NCBI GenBank assembly: GCA_963921425.1
Contig: OY992832.1
Location: 26,935,489 to 26,999,488 of the forward strand
Origin: Dryas octopetala
Taxonomy: Eukaryota; Streptophyta; Magnoliopsida; Rosales; Rosaceae
Direction: 5' to 3'
Length of the DNA: 64,000 bases
The notes under the pieces are model-generated. The model ran no database searches. It saw only the letters and a program-made list of their open reading frames with translations, and had not been told where the DNA came from. Position numbers and translations under genes: made by a program. Positions 10,601-23,650 of this stretch are shown in pieces. The number at the start of each line of letters is the position of its first letter. Within the stretch, counting starts at the first letter, position 1.

Positions 10601-13110
10601 CTGGTGCCAACTCGAGTACAGACAGGGTGGCGTGTCTGCATAGACTACAGGAAACTTAACTCAGGTACTCGGAAAGACCATTTCCCATTACCTTTTATTG
10701 ATCAGATGTTGGAACGTCTTGCAGGTCATAGCCATTATTGCTTTCTAGATGGGTATTCAGGCTACAACCAGATAGCTATAGCCCCAGAGGACCAGGAGAA
10801 GACGACATTTGCCTGTCCCTATGGCACTTTTGCCTACAGGCGCATGCCCTTTGGCTTGTGCAATGCTCAAGGTAGTTTTCAGCGATGCATGATGAGCATT
10901 TTTTCGGATATGGTGGAGCATATAATAGAGGTATTTATGGATGACGTCAGTGTATTTGGTTCTTCTTATGATAAATGCCTACGTAATCTTGCTTTGGTTT
11001 TAGAAAGATTCCAGGAATGCAATTTGGTTTTGAATTGGGAGAAGTGCCATTTTATGGTACAACAGGGTATTGTTCTTGGCCATGTCATATCCGGTAGAGG
11101 GATAGAAGTGGATAAGGCCAAGGTTGATCTGGTAAGTAATCTTCCACCACCTTTGACAGTTAAAGATGTGAGATCGTTTCTTGGTCATGCAGGTTTTTAC
11201 AGGCGGTTCATTAAGGATTTTTCCCAGATAGCTCGGCCCTTGAGTAGATTGTTGGCCAAGGAGGTGCCGTTTGAATTCAATGAGGAGTGTCTAGCCGCAT
11301 TTAACAGATTGAAGACTCTTCTCACATCAGCTCCAGTCATTATGCCTCCTGATTGGAGTTTGCCATTTGAGCTGATGTGCGATGCTTCTGATTATGCTGT
11401 GGGAGCTGTGTTCGGGCAGAGAGTGAACAAGATACCACATGTTATCTACTATGCCAGTCGGACTCTCAACGATGCCCAGCTGAATTATTCCACCACAAAG
11501 AAGGAGCTTTTGGCTGTCATTTTTGCTTTAGAAAAATTCAGGTAATATCTGATTGGAACTAAAGTGATTGTGTTTTCTGATCATGCAGCGCTTAGGTACC
11601 TTCTACAGAAGAAAGATGCAAAGCCCAGGCTGATTAGATGGATTTTGTTGCTCCAGGAGTTTGACCTAGAGATCAAAGATAAGAAGAGCTCAGAGAATGT
11701 GGTGGCGGATCACCTTAGCCGATTGGTGCACAGTTCTACTGCAGAGGAAGACATTCTCCCTCTGAATGAGCGATTCCCAGATGAGCAGTTGTTTTCATTG
11801 TCTGTTTATGTTCCTTGGTACTCTGATATTGTTAATTATATTGTTACAGGAGAACTTCCAGGTGATATACAGAGAGCTCAGAAGGAGAAGCTCATCAGCA
11901 CGGCTAAGTATTATATATGAGATGATCCATATCTATTTAAGTGGTGCCCCGACCAGATCATCAGAAGGTGTGTGCCAGAATCTGAGTTTTAGTCTATACT
12001 AACTTTTTGCCATTCTGATGCATGTAGAGGACATGGTGGAGCAAAGAAGACGGCTCTAAAAGTGTTGCAGTGTGGTTTTTACTGGCCTAGTTTGTTCAAG
12101 GATGCTTATACATTCTGCACCACTTGTGATAGATGCCAAAAGTTGGGTAACATTTCTTCACGAAATCAAATGCCTCTTAACCCCATTCTTATTGTTGAGA
12201 TTTTTGATGTCTGGGGCATTGATTTCATGGGCCCATTTCCGTCTTCCAAGGGTTATTTGTATATCTTGCTTGCGGTTGATTATGTGTCGAAATGGGTTGA
12301 AGCAATTCCATCCAAGACTAATGATTCTAGAGTTGTCCTCAGATTTCTTAAGGATCATATTTTTGCAAGATTTGGCGCTCCCAGAGCTATTATTAGTGAT
12401 GGAGGATCTCACTTCAACAACAGGTTATTTGCGCCCTTGCTGAGCAAATATGGTATCAAGCATAAGGTTTCTACACCTTATCACCCCCAGACAAGTGGAC
12501 AGGCTGAGATCTGTAATAGGGAAATTAAGCAAATTTTGGAGAAGACTGTGAGCCCCTCCCTGAAAGATTGGTCAGATCGCCTCTTTGATGCTCTATGGGC
12601 TTATCGTACAGCGTATAAGACTCCCATTGGTATGTCCCCGTACAGGTTGGTTTTTGGTAAGCCATGTCATTTACCTGTTGAATTAGAGCATAAAGCATAT
12701 TGGGCTATTAAACATTTCAATTTTAAGATGAACGAGGCAGGTGAGCATAGGAAGCTACAATTGAGTGAGTTGGAAGAACTCAGGAATGAGGTTTATGAGA
12801 GTTCTAGGATTTACAAAGACAAGACTAAGGCCTACCTGATAAGGCCATTTTGAGAAAACATTTCGAAGTGGGTCAGAAAGTCTTGCTTTACAATTCTCGC
12901 CTCAGACTCTTTCCAGGTAAACTTCGTTCTCGATGGTATGGTCCATTTACTGTTACTAATGTTTACCCTCATGGTGCAGTCGAGGTCTGCAATACAAAGA
13001 CAAAGAATACATTCAAGATGAATGGTCATCGGCTTAAGCATTACTTGCAGGCTAATATGGAGCGTTCGGAGGAGAACATGCTCTTGGAGGATCCTGTTCC
13101 ATTAGCGTGA
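7644..13110 (+). pseudogene. gag-pol: Athila gag-pol polyprotein, broken (A1)
   Basis: Collinear over its whole length with the A2 polyprotein: gag core, CX2CX4HX4C zinc knuckle (CAICATPGHETISC), protease with DLGASVNLMP, RT with FMDD, RNase H (CDASD), then integrase with an HHCC finger and DDE core. Start chosen at ATG 7644. Visible breaks: TAG at 8676-8678 after the knuckle (CAG in A2), a 1-nt loss near 10593, TAA at 11543-11545 (TCA in A2), TGA at 11918-11920 (TGG in A2), TAG at 11990-11992 (also present in A2), and a 1-nt loss near 12836. The RT has further substitutions around its active site. The element cannot make a full polyprotein. It is older than A2 but clearly the same family. 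Confidence 0.93.
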
Positions 13111-14087
13111 TGTACTGCCAAGTCTGGCTGAAGACTCTAAACTTAGCGCTGATTGGGAGACAACCCAATATTTGGAGAGAAGAAACATTGCCCTATGGCT
13201 GTTTGCATGGATATCAGGGAGTTCTTAACCTTGTGCTTTCCTTTAGTTTTTTTTGTTGGTTATGGTCTGTTTTTAGGTCATTAGAGTATTTGTCTTCCTA
13301 ACTTGAATGATTCATTGCATGCTTAGTTCGAAACATTGAGGACAATGTTTCATTTAAGTTTGGGGGAAGAGTTTTAGGTTTAGGTTTTGAGATTTTCGTT
13401 CAAATTTTTGAAAAATACCAAAAATATTTTTGTTTTTATGACTTTTAGGTTCCTGTCCACCACTATGATGAATTGCAAATGCTTTGATCTTGCATACTTT
13501 GGTCGAATTGATGAAACCAGTTCTTTTGATTATTCTTTTGACATATAACTCATTTTGAGCATATTTGAGCTATCTTTGTGTGGATTACAATGCCAGTATA
13601 GTTTAGACTGAAAATGATTGCATGCTTGTATGATCTAGGCTTCTAGTGAACTTATATACCCCTTGTGAGATTCGAGCTTTAATTCTTCTGTTTTGAGGGT
13701 TATATGCTAATACTCCATACGTTCATTGAATATCTAGAGTTTGCATGATCTTATTATCTTTCACTTGATCAAATGCTTGAAATGTGCATCATTTTAAATC
13801 AAATGATAGAACTTCCATCTCAATTTAACTGAAGCATGTTGTAACTACATGGAACCTAGGAAATGATTTAGGCCTTCTTTGTCTCGTTTGTGCCATTCTA
13901 GCCATCCTTTTTGTGTTCATTTATACCCCTAGTTGCCTTGTTGAGCCTTGTCAGCCATTTTGTTTCTTAACCATGTTACCCGTGCCAGCCCCTAGTTTGG
14001 GGGAAGTACCTTTCCGTTGTGTGTATCTACCATACTTAAGGGATTGTAGAGAACTGGTTTATGATAATTGTTCATTTGTGTGCAAGG
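13111..14087 (+). other. Post-pol non-coding region of A1
   Basis: No credible ORF. It holds the hairpin at 13153-13168 (one base changed from the family form, GGGAGACAACCC), the hairpin with stem AAACATTG/CAATGTTT and loop AGGA at 13331-13350, an internal PPT-like AAGTTTGGGGG at 13356, and TAGTTTGGGGG at 13993. It is interrupted by the B2 LTR at 14088; CAAGG (14083-14087) is the candidate target site. Confidence 0.8.
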
Positions 14088-16419
14088 TGATGAGTGTGCA
14101 TTTTGCATCACTTTATGATACTAATTCTTTAACCTAGAGTGTTAGAACTCGATATTTTGTGTTTCTTGTCTTGTTTTTGTGTTTTCGGGTCAAATGAAGC
14201 AGAAATGAGAAAAAAGAAGCAAATGGAGCCATTTTGGGACATTTCCTGGTCAAACCAGGAAAACGAGTAAAATCCTGGTCAAACCAGGAAAAGTGCAGAA
14301 ATCCTAGTCGAATGAGGATTCCTAGTCACACTAGGAAACATCAAGTTCAGAACCATCATTGCAGAGCCAGAAATGTGAAATCCTGATTCGAACAGGAAAT
14401 CCTGGTTGAACTAGGAAACCTAACCCAACTAGGGAAAGGAGTCCTATTGACACATGGTCATTACGAGAAGTCGAAATGGATAAGGAATCCTAGTTGCACC
14501 AGGAAATGTTAGTCAAAGTCAACTCTACAAAGTCAAGGTTCCAGAAGCTTCTAGAAGGTGGTGGACATCCATGTAAATGAATGGAGGGAAGAAATGAATT
14601 TGAATTCAAATGGAAATGAGGGGCAAAATGGGAAGTCAAAAGTCGAGGGCCCATGGGCCTAAGGGATGCCGAACCAAGATGGGCCATGCATGCACATGCA
14701 TGGGCCCAAACCCTAGCAGCCCAAAGCCCATGCGTACGGAGCAAGATGGCAGCCCATGCATGCGCATGCATGCCATGCAAACCCTAGCAGCCAAGGAGCC
14801 CATGCGCAAGCCCAAGATGCAAGCCCAAGGTGGAAGCCCATGGAGTGAAACCCTAGCCCATCTTGTGCAAGCCACTTCAGCACAACACATGTGAGCCCAA
14901 TGCACCATCAAGGTCCAAACCCCAGCAGCCCATGCGCATGGAGGGAGGCCTAGCTGACTTGCATGCGCCACTTAAGCCCAAGAGGACAAGCCCTTTCCGC
15001 AAGCCCACAAGCCCTAACCCTAGCTGATGCCGCAAGCTACAAGGAGAAGAAACCCTAGCAGCCGCATGTTTTCTCTTCCTTGCCTCTCAAGGATTGCACC
15101 TCTATATATACCCCCTTAATTCAGAACCCTAGGGGATCACTTCTCACTTCCTACACTCCAGCCGAAATTTCTTTAGTCTCTAGTTTATTTTTCTGTTCTA
15201 GGTTTTTATTTTCAGATTTTAGTTTTGTTCTTGTGAGGGCTAGCCGAAGGTTGAGAGAGAGAGAGAGAAGTGGCGTGGCTGCAAGGAAGAGCAACCCTAA
15301 GCCGCAAGCCCTAGCTCACCATAGCCGTGAGCCAATTGCTTGTGCAAGGTGCTTCTTCTTCCTTGTCTTGCCGCAGCCCCTTCCACTTGTTTCCTTCAAT
15401 TTTCCTTCTAGTTTTCTATTTTATTGTTGGTTTATGCTACTGAAATTAATTAGTTTATGATTCTGATTTCATTTAGTTTATGCAATTTAATTTAGTTGTT
15501 TAGTTTATGTTTTTAAGTTTGTTTACTTTGTGTTTCTGATTTCTTTTGCAAGCATGAATTGGGACTTTGTTTATTGTTTCTGTTTTGTTTTATTTTATTT
15601 AATTATGTAGGTTAGTTATTCTATCTTGCATGTTAGTTGTAGGTCGATTAATGGATTTGCATGTTCTAACAAATCGTTTATCCGTCTCTTGGTCTGTTAG
15701 TTTGATGTTTGCATGTATTAAATTTCCACTATCTATTAGAACCTGTCACTAGTTGTTTGCATCCTTTGACTGGCCACCTTAGGGTAATTGCATCTAGTTT
15801 ATTTGTTAGGTTTAGCTGTGAAATAGTCAAAGACACTAAACCACAAGTAACAAGGGAATAAGAGATTATTCTTGGTAGTGGGGTTGGGCGACCTCTATAA
15901 GGAAATAGTCAAAGCTTATATGTTGTGCATGTTTGACGTTCTCATAAAACTTAATGACTCCTGCATGGGTAACAGCTACCTTAGCTTGAACTAGGGAACA
16001 TGTAGGTTAACTGGCTAAGGAAGGACCAAGAAGCTCTTAGTTTATGCATTAGGAGAATAATTGCGAGAAAGTAACTAGCCAAACCTTTTTAGCAGTCAAA
16101 CTTTAATATGTTGTGTTCAAATTAACTGTCATTAGCCTTGGATGGTTATTGCATGCTTATCTGATTTGAAACCGAAAATTAACATTGCAAGATAGAATAA
16201 AGGGTGTGTGCGTGTGGTGATGTGTGCGTGTGTTCCATCTTTCCAAAACCCCCCATTTAGTTATTCTAGTGATTAATTGCATTGATTTGTTGTGTATTAA
16301 CCATTCCCTGTGGGATCGACCTCGTGCTTGTACGCTTTGCTACTTATGCGATTCGTGCACTTGCGAGTATACTTGGAATGAAATAGATGTTTATTTTGTT
16401 CTAAGAAAACACATCAACA
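14088..16419 (+). mobile_element. LTR of family B, subtype B2, probably a 5' LTR
   Basis: Runs from TGATGAGTG to CATCAACA, 2332 bp. It carries the palindrome cluster, CATGCATG/AAACCCTAG cluster, TATA box and U5 motif GGGATCGA (16312-16319). Ten bases after its end read like the start of a PBS, which makes it a 5' LTR whose internal region is almost wholly lost. The B2 subtype is recognised by the segment around 15170-15300, which differs from B1 and matches the LTR at 45084-47395. Confidence 0.88.
15102..15110 (+). promoter_or_regulatory. TATA box of B2 LTR
   Basis: CTATATATA at the same LTR position as CTATAAATA in B1 copies. Confidence 0.6.
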
Positions 16420-16429
16420 AGTTTTTGGC
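16420..16429 (+). other. Remnant of linker and primer-binding site
   Basis: The bases AGTTTTTGGC follow the LTR end and equal the linker plus the first 4 PBS bases; the sequence then switches to an inverted LTR. It marks the deletion/inversion breakpoint, with GC shared between both sides. Confidence 0.6.
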
Positions 16430-17038
16430 TTTGACTATTTCCTTATAGAAGTCGCCCAACCCAACTACCAAGAATAATCCCTTATTCCCTTGTTACTCGT
16501 GGTTTAGTGTCTTTGACTATTTCACAGCTAAACCTAACAAATAAACTAGATGCAATTACCCTAAGGTGGCCAGTCAAGGGATGCAAACAACTAGTGACGG
16601 ATTCTAATAGATAGTGGAAATTTAATATGTGCAAACATCAAACTAACCGACCAAGAGACGGATAAACGATTTGTTAGAACATGCAAATCCATTAATCGAC
16701 CTACGACTAACATGCAAGATAGAATAATTAATCTACATACTTAAATAAAATAAAACAAAACAGAAACAATAAACAAAGTCCCAATTCATGCTTGCTAAAG
16801 AAAATCAGAAACGTAAAGTACACAAAGTTAAATGCATAAACGAATTGAACTCAGCAACATGAATTAAATGAAATCTAAAGGGAAACTAAATAAATTCAGA
16901 AACTTAATAAAAATATTCAGAGGCACAATCCAACAATAAAATAGAAAACTAGAACAAAAATTGAAGGAAACAAGTGGAAGGGGCTGCGGCAAGACAAGGA
17001 AGAAGAAGCACCTCGCACAAGCAATTGGCTCACGGCTA
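16430..17038 (-). mobile_element. Inverted internal fragment of a B2 LTR
   Basis: Reverse complement of the leader part of a B2 LTR; equals about 45588-46168 of the solo LTR there. It ends at 17038 in mid-LTR, where integrase coding sequence begins. With the plus-strand LTR just upstream it forms a large inverted repeat. Confidence 0.85.
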
Positions 17039-17039
17039 T

Positions 17040-17736
17040 TAGTGATGAGGGGTCGTATTTTTGCAATAAGCTGTTTGAGGCCGTGATGAAGAAGTATGGA
17101 ATAAGGCATAAAGTGGCCACTCCCTATCATCCGCAGACGAGTGGGCATGTAGAAATATCAAATCGTGAGATCAAGTTCATTTTGGAAAGAACGGTGCTCG
17201 CCAATAGGAAGGATTGGTCTACCAAGCTTAATGATGCATTATGGGCTTATCGCACTGCGTACAAGACGCCCATTGGAATGTCTCCATTTCGACTGATCTA
17301 TGGGAAAGCTTGTCATTTACCAGTTGAGCTGGAGCATAAGGCATATTGAGCGATTAAGAAGTTCAATTTTGATATTCATGCCGCTGGTGAGAAAAGGAAG
17401 TTGCAACTTAGTGAGCTGGAAGAAATACGACATTTCGCATATGAGAATGCTAAGTTGTACAAGGAAAGGACCAAGAGGTACCATGATAAGAAGCTACGTC
17501 CAAGAGAATTCTTTGTTGGCGGGAAGGTGTTATTATATGATACAAGATTACGTCTCTTCCCAGGCAAGTTGCGTTCAAGATGGACCGGACCTTATGAGGT
17601 GGTTTGAGTGTTTCCCTATGGTACAGTTGAACTCAAGAATCCGAAGAATGGGAACACATTTAAGGTTAACGGTCATCGTGTGAAGCCTTTCCTTGAACCT
17701 GATTTTGAGCTGAACCAAGAGAAAATTGATTTCTAG
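17040..17736 (+). pseudogene. Athila-type integrase C-terminal part (element C)
   Basis: Starts inside the integrase core at the second catalytic Asp (ISDEGS) and continues through the catalytic Glu region ([16 protein letters not shown]), the [11 protein letters not shown] block and the C-terminal domain ([12 protein letters not shown]). It is similar to but clearly diverged from family A. In-frame stops are at 17347-17349 (where A has TGG) and 17605-17607, and the frame ends with TAG at 17734-17736. Everything upstream (LTR, gag, PR, RT) was removed at the junction near 17039. It is the only pol evidence for family C. Confidence 0.88.
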
Positions 17737-18707
17737 TACAAGACTAGGTCTGGCTGAAGACGTGAAATTTAGCGCTTCTTGGGAGGCAACCCAAGGGATG
17801 GATGACGACGAGGAGGTGATTTGGTACTTGTGCATGGGCGAGCTGTTTGCACACCAGCCAAGGTACATTTTCACCCTCTTTTCGCTCATTTAAGTAGATT
17901 TGTTTTATTGTTTTTCCCTTCCTCTGTTCATTATAATGTGCATTACATCTGTCTTTCATTTAAACATTGAGGACAATGTTTCTTTTAAGTTTGGGGGTGG
18001 GGAATGCATTGCATTTTTGGTTTAAAAAAAAAAAAAATTTGAGTCTTTTTGTTTATTTTGTTGTTTTGAGTCCCCAACTGATTGATTTTATTATGCATGT
18101 CTAGCTTGACTATATAGTATGAATTCTTCTATCTCTAGTATTGGTTCATAACATGCTTTACAACTCTATGAAGTGGGCCTTGTTTTCATAAACTTAAGTG
18201 ATAACTTACATGACTAGAGATGCATATACTTAATAGAGTAGACTTGTATAACCTAAGTGAGCTTTTGAGCCCTGTACTTCAATTCTTGAGTGTTGACATT
18301 ACTCTAAAATTTTCGTGTCATATAAAGTCGTTGTAATCTCAATATTCTTTCTTTTGATTAAGTACTTGGAATATAATTGTGAATCAATAAGCTAGAACTT
18401 CTCTCTTATTCTATACAAAGCATGGATATAACTACATGAATCTTAGGAAATGATATTAGGCCTTGTTTGTTTTAACCCATAGCCTAAGGCCTATCCTATG
18501 TTATAACCCTAGTCAAACATTTTGAGCCTAAGGACCTTTTCTTTGTTTACCCTTATACCAAACCCTAAGTTTGGGGGAGTTTCACTCCTCTACCTGTTTA
18601 CCTTACTGATGGATTTGCATTGAGCTAATGAAGCTGAGAGGTTGAAAAGAAATGTGTGTGCATAGCTTGGAAGAGAAGGAATGGTGCTTAAGATTGTTTG
18701 TCGTTCC

Positions 18708-18750
<43 letters not shown>

Positions 18751-19458
18751 GATTAAAGGGAAGGGACGATTGAAATGGAAAGATGTCCAAATGTGAGCTA
18801 TGAGTGCAAAATTATGAAGGAATGCCTCTATTGTTGTTTGGTGCAAATCCATAGTCTGTAGCCTTTGTTATCCGTTTCATTTCAATACCCTATCCTAACC
18901 TAAGCCTCCATTACAACCCTTATTAAAGCCCTACTTGATCTTGGGAGAATTGTAGTTCATTATGTGGAGTCTAGATAAAAGGGAAGCGTATGGTTATTGA
19001 TTCTGTTTCAAGTATTTTAAATCCTTTTCTTGAGATCAGTGTTTTTGTTCATGGTGCCTGTCTTTCATGATTAATAGGTGAGCTTTTTGCATTTGTTTAT
19101 CATATCATCTCTCACGTATACTTGAGTGCACATATCAACCCAATTTCTGAGCGTTTTATTGTTGAGAGCATGCCCTGGTGAGAATTGGAGTTGATGCTAT
19201 TTTGGATATGCTGATTTAGTCTTGTTTGTCTAAACATATGAGTCTGTGATAAGGTTGGTCTATATTTTTCATGGAGGAGTAAGGTATGTTAATTGAAACA
19301 TTATTAGAGGTCGAAGAATGAATTTTATATGTATCTTGCTTGATTATGCTATTTATGGCTGTGCTTATGAAATCATGTGTTGGGATGTTTTGAGTCTGTC
19401 TTGAGTCTTTTCTTTATTCTTTTTGCTCGAGGACTAGCAAAATCTAAGTTTGGGGGTG
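17737..19458 (+). other. Post-pol non-coding region of element C
   Basis: No credible ORF. In order: hairpin TTGGGAGGCAACCCAA (17779-17794), hairpin with stem AAACATTG/CAATGTTT (17962-17981), PPT-like AAGTTTGGGGG at 17987, a second at 18567, a poly(A) run of about 34 (18711-18744), and the true PPT at 19446-19458 just before the LTR. It has the same order as A2 and B-M. Confidence 0.85.
19446..19458 (+). other. Polypurine tract of element C
   Basis: AAGTTTGGGGGTG directly before the LTR start TGTTGAGTG. Confidence 0.8.
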
Positions 19459-20334
19459 TGTTGAGTGCTCATTTTACACTATTTTATGATACTAACTCCC
19501 TAACTCAGAGTACAAGAACTCGATATTTTGTGTGTTGTTAGTTTGTTTTTGCTTTTATAGGATAAAATGAGCAAAGAAGAGAAAAGAATCCAAAAGGACC
19601 ATTTTTAGACATTTCCTAGTCAAACTAGGAAAACGAGAGAAATCCTGGTCCAACCAGGAAAAGTGCAGAAATCCTAGTCGAATGAGGATTCCTAGTCACA
19701 CTAGGAAACATCAAGTCCAGAACCATCATTGCGGAGCCAGAAATGAGAAATCCTGATTGAAACAGGAAATCCTGGTTGAACTAGGAAACCTAACCCAACT
19801 AGGGAAAGGAGTCCTAACGACACTAGGAGACCCCAGGGGCAATATGGTCATTACGAGAAGTCGAAATGGATAAGGAATCCTTCATTTACAAGAAATCCTA
19901 GTAACACTAGGAAATGTTGGTCAAAGTCAACTCTACAAAATCAAGGTTCCAGAAGCTTCTAGAAGGTGGTGGACATCCATGGGAATAAATGGAGGGAAGA
20001 AATGAATTCGAATTCAAATGAAAATGAGGGACAAAATGGGAAGTCAAAGTGAATGGTCAAGGGTCAACAATGAAAAGTCAACAAGTCAAATGGGCCATGG
20101 GCCTGTACAATGCCGAATTCTGAAGGAGCCATGCATACATGCATGCACCAGCCCAAGAGGAACTCCATGCGCCAGCCCAAGCCTATCAGCCATGCGCGAA
20201 ACCCTAGAGGGCTGGTGTGTGTCACTTAAGCCCAAGCTAAAGCCCTTGCCGCAAGCCCAATACCTCTCCTAACCCTAGCTGCTGCCGCACCCTCTCTTCT
20301 CCTTGCCTCCCAAGGATTTCTCTCCCACTCCCCT

Positions 20335-20343
20335 CTATAAATA
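20335..20343 (+). promoter_or_regulatory. TATA box of C LTR
   Basis: CTATAAATA, in a context shared with the copies at 1126 and 56387. Confidence 0.65.
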
Positions 20344-21349
20344 CATCTTTAAGAATCAGAAAAGGGGTTCTGTTCTGAAGTTTTGTTCTCTTCTCTTTTA
20401 ATTTTCGCAACCCTAGCAGCCATCCTCTATCATATTTTTCTTGTGCCGCAGCCACCATCTCCCTTCCCTTTATTTTTCTTTCTTTTCTTTTGTGGCCGAA
20501 CCCCAGCAGCCCCCTTCTATTGTGTTTTCTTTTATTTTGTGCCGAACTGAAGAAGGAGGATCAAGTGAAGCCGCAGCCACCACCACCAAGTTGCGCCACC
20601 TCCAGCAGCCACGCCATCACCACCTTGCTGCTACTTTGCCGAGCACCTCAGCCTCCTTGCCGTGGAGCCCAAGGCCGAGCAGCCCCATTGCACACCACCA
20701 TTGCAGCCGCACCTCCACCTTGCTGCCCCGGCTTGATCTCTCTTCCTTTTATTTTTATTTCCATTATTTTAATTATGCATTGTTTAATTGTGGATTTAAT
20801 TATGCATAGTTAAATATTGGGCTAGGGCTAGGATGAAGCCCTAGCATTGCTGTTTACTTTCACTATGGATTATTAATATTTTGATTGTTTATATGTTGAC
20901 AAATCTTGGATCTCTGTTTAAATTGACTCTATTTGTTTTGCATCTTTGACTGATCACCTTAGGTTGCATGCATCTAGATTTATGTTGTGAAACTAAACAA
21001 GCTCGAAAGGATGATAGTTTCAATAGGCAACAAGTGGGTATCCTAAGATAATATTCATGAGAAAAGAGATCATAGAGGACATAGGGTACATTAATTTGGA
21101 GCTATGCGCTATGTGTTTGTCACTCTCACATATCGTAACGACTCTTGCATGGGTAACAGCTGCCTTAGCTTAGAACTAGGGAACATGCAAGTTAACTGGC
21201 TAAGGAAGGCCCAAGAAGCTCTTAGTTTATGCACAGTAAGGGGAGTAATTGCTAAAAGTGACTAGCTAAACCTTTTAGTAGACGAACTTTGTCAACATGT
21301 TTACTTATTGATTGTTAATACCCATAGTGAAGTGAATGGTATGCTAGTG

Positions 21350-23650
21350 TGATGAGTGTGCATTTTGCATCACTTTATGATACTAATTCCTTAACCTAGA
21401 GTGTTAGAACTCGATATTTTGTGTTTCTTGTCTTGTTTTTGTATTTTCAGGTCAAATGAAGCAGAAATGAGAAAAAGAAGCAAATGGAGCCATTTTAGGA
21501 CATTTCCTGGTCAAACCAGGAAAACGAGTGAAATCCTGGTCAAACCAGGAAAAGTGCAGAAATCCTAGTCACACTAGGAAACATCAATTCCAGAACCATC
21601 ATTGCGGAGCCAGAAATGTGAAATCCTGATTCGAACAGGAAATCCTGGTTGAACTAGGAAACCTAACCCAACTAGGGAAATGATTCCTAATGACACTAGG
21701 AGACCCTAGGGGCAATATGGTCATTACGAGAAGTCGAAATGGATAAGGAATCTCTCATTTTCAAGGAATCATAGTTGCACCAGGAAATGTTGGTCAAAGT
21801 CAAGGTTCCAGAAGCTTCCAGAAGATGGTGGACATCCATGGAAATGAATGGAGGGAAGAAATGAATTTGAATTCAAATGGAAATGAGGGACAAAATGGGA
21901 AGTCAAAAGTCGAGGGCCTATGGGCCCTAGGGATGCCGAACCAAGATGGGCCATGCATGCACATGCATGGGCCCAAACCCTAGCAACCCAAAGCCCATGC
22001 GTAAGGAGCAAGATGGCAGCCCATGCATGCGCATGCATGCCATGCAAACCCTAGCAGCCAAGGAGCCCATACGCAAACCCAAGTTGGAAGCCCATGGAGT
22101 GAAACCCTAGCCCATCTTGTGCAAGCCACTTCAGCCCAACACATGTGAGCCCAAAGCACATCAAGGTCCAAGACCAGCAGCCCATGCGCAAGGGAAGGGG
22201 GCCTAGCTGACTTGCATGCGCCACTTAAGCCCAAGAGGACAAGCCCTTGTCGCAAGCCCATTGCACCCTAACCTTAGCTGCTGCCGCAAGTCACCTTCTC
22301 CTTGCCTCTCAAGGATTGCACCTCTATAAATATATCATGTACTTCAGAACCCTAGATTTTTACCTCCTGCTAGTTTATTTTTCAGTTTTAGGATTTTATT
22401 TTCAGAAGTTAGAGAAAGTGAGAGAGAGCCGAATTCAGAGGGATTTAGAGAGAGAAGGTGGCATGACAAGTGAGAGAGAGAAGGACCAGCCTGCTGCCAC
22501 AAGCCCTAGCTCACCTTGCCGTGAGTTCCTCCTGCTTGCTAGGTGCCTCCTTCTTCCTCTCTCCTTGCCGCAGCCACCCTAGTGTTTGCATCTCTGATTT
22601 TGTTTCTTTTTCCTTCTAGTTTTCTATTTTATTGTTGGTTTATGCTACTGAAATTAATTAGTTTATGATTCTGATCTTATTTAGTGCATGGTTCTGATTT
22701 CATTTAATTTATGCAATTTAATTTAGTTGTTTAGTTTATGCCTTTAAGTTTGTTCACTTTGTGTGTCTGATTTTCTTTTGCAAGCATGAATTGGGACTTT
22801 GTTTATTATTTCTGTTTTGTTTTATTTTATTTAAGTATGTAGGTTAATTATTCTATCTTGCATGTTAGTCATAGGTCGATTAATGGATTTGCATGTTCTA
22901 ACAAATCGTTTATCTGTCTCTTGGTCTGTTAGTTTGATGTTTGCATGTATTAAATTTCCACTATCTATTAGAACCCGTCACTAGTTGTTTGCATCCTTTG
23001 ACTGGCCACCTTAGAGTAATTGCATCTAGTTTATTTGTTAGGTTTAGCTGTGAAAGTCAAAGACATTAATCCACAAGTAACAAGGGAATAAGGGATTATT
23101 CTTGGTAGTGGGGTTGGGCGACCTCTATAAGGAAATAGTCAAAGCTTATATGATGTGCATGTTTGACGTTCTCATAAACTTAACGACTCCTGCATGGGTA
23201 ACAGCTGCCTTAGCTTGAACTAGGGAACATGTAGGTTAACTGGCTAAGGAAGGCCCAAGAAGCTCTTAGTTTATGCATTAGGAGAACAATTGCGAGAAAG
23301 TAACTAGCCAAACCTTTTTAGCAGTCAAACTTTAATATGTTGTGTTCAAATTAACTGTCATTAGCCTTGGATGATAATTGCATGCTTATCTGATTTGAAA
23401 CCGAAAACTTAACATTGCAAGATAGAATAAAGGTTGTGTGCGTGTGGTGATGTCTGCGTGTGTTCCATCTTTCCAAAATCCCCCATTTAGTTCTTCTATT
23501 GATTAATTGAATTGATTTGTTGTGTATTAACCATTCCCTGTGGGATCGACCTCGTGCTTGTACGCTTTGCTACTGATGCGATTCGTGCACTTGCGAGTAA
23601 ACTTAGAATGAGATAATTGTTTGTTTTGTTCTAAGAAAACACAATCAACA
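21350..23650 (+). mobile_element. Solo LTR, family B1
   Basis: A complete LTR (TGATGAGTG to AATCAACA, 2301 bp) with no PBS or PPT next to it, flanked by a perfect 5-bp duplication TAGTG (21345-21349 and 23651-23655). The host is the C LTR, whose sequence resumes exactly. TATA at 22324-22332. Confidence 0.95.
22324..22332 (+). promoter_or_regulatory. TATA box of B1 solo LTR
   Basis: CTATAAATA at the conserved B1 position. Confidence 0.6.

Larger units (their letters stand above)
7320..14087 (+). mobile_element. Internal region of decayed Athila-type element A1
   Basis: Contains PBS, leader, gag-pol pseudogene and the first ~1 kb of the 3' region, collinear with A2 (30778 to about 37717). A B2 LTR cuts it at 14088; the remaining tail and 3' LTR are not in the window at the expected place. 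The leader between PBS and gag (7343-7643) holds no ORF, a poly(A) run near 7554, and an acceptor-like TTTTGTAG just before the gag start. Confidence 0.9.
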
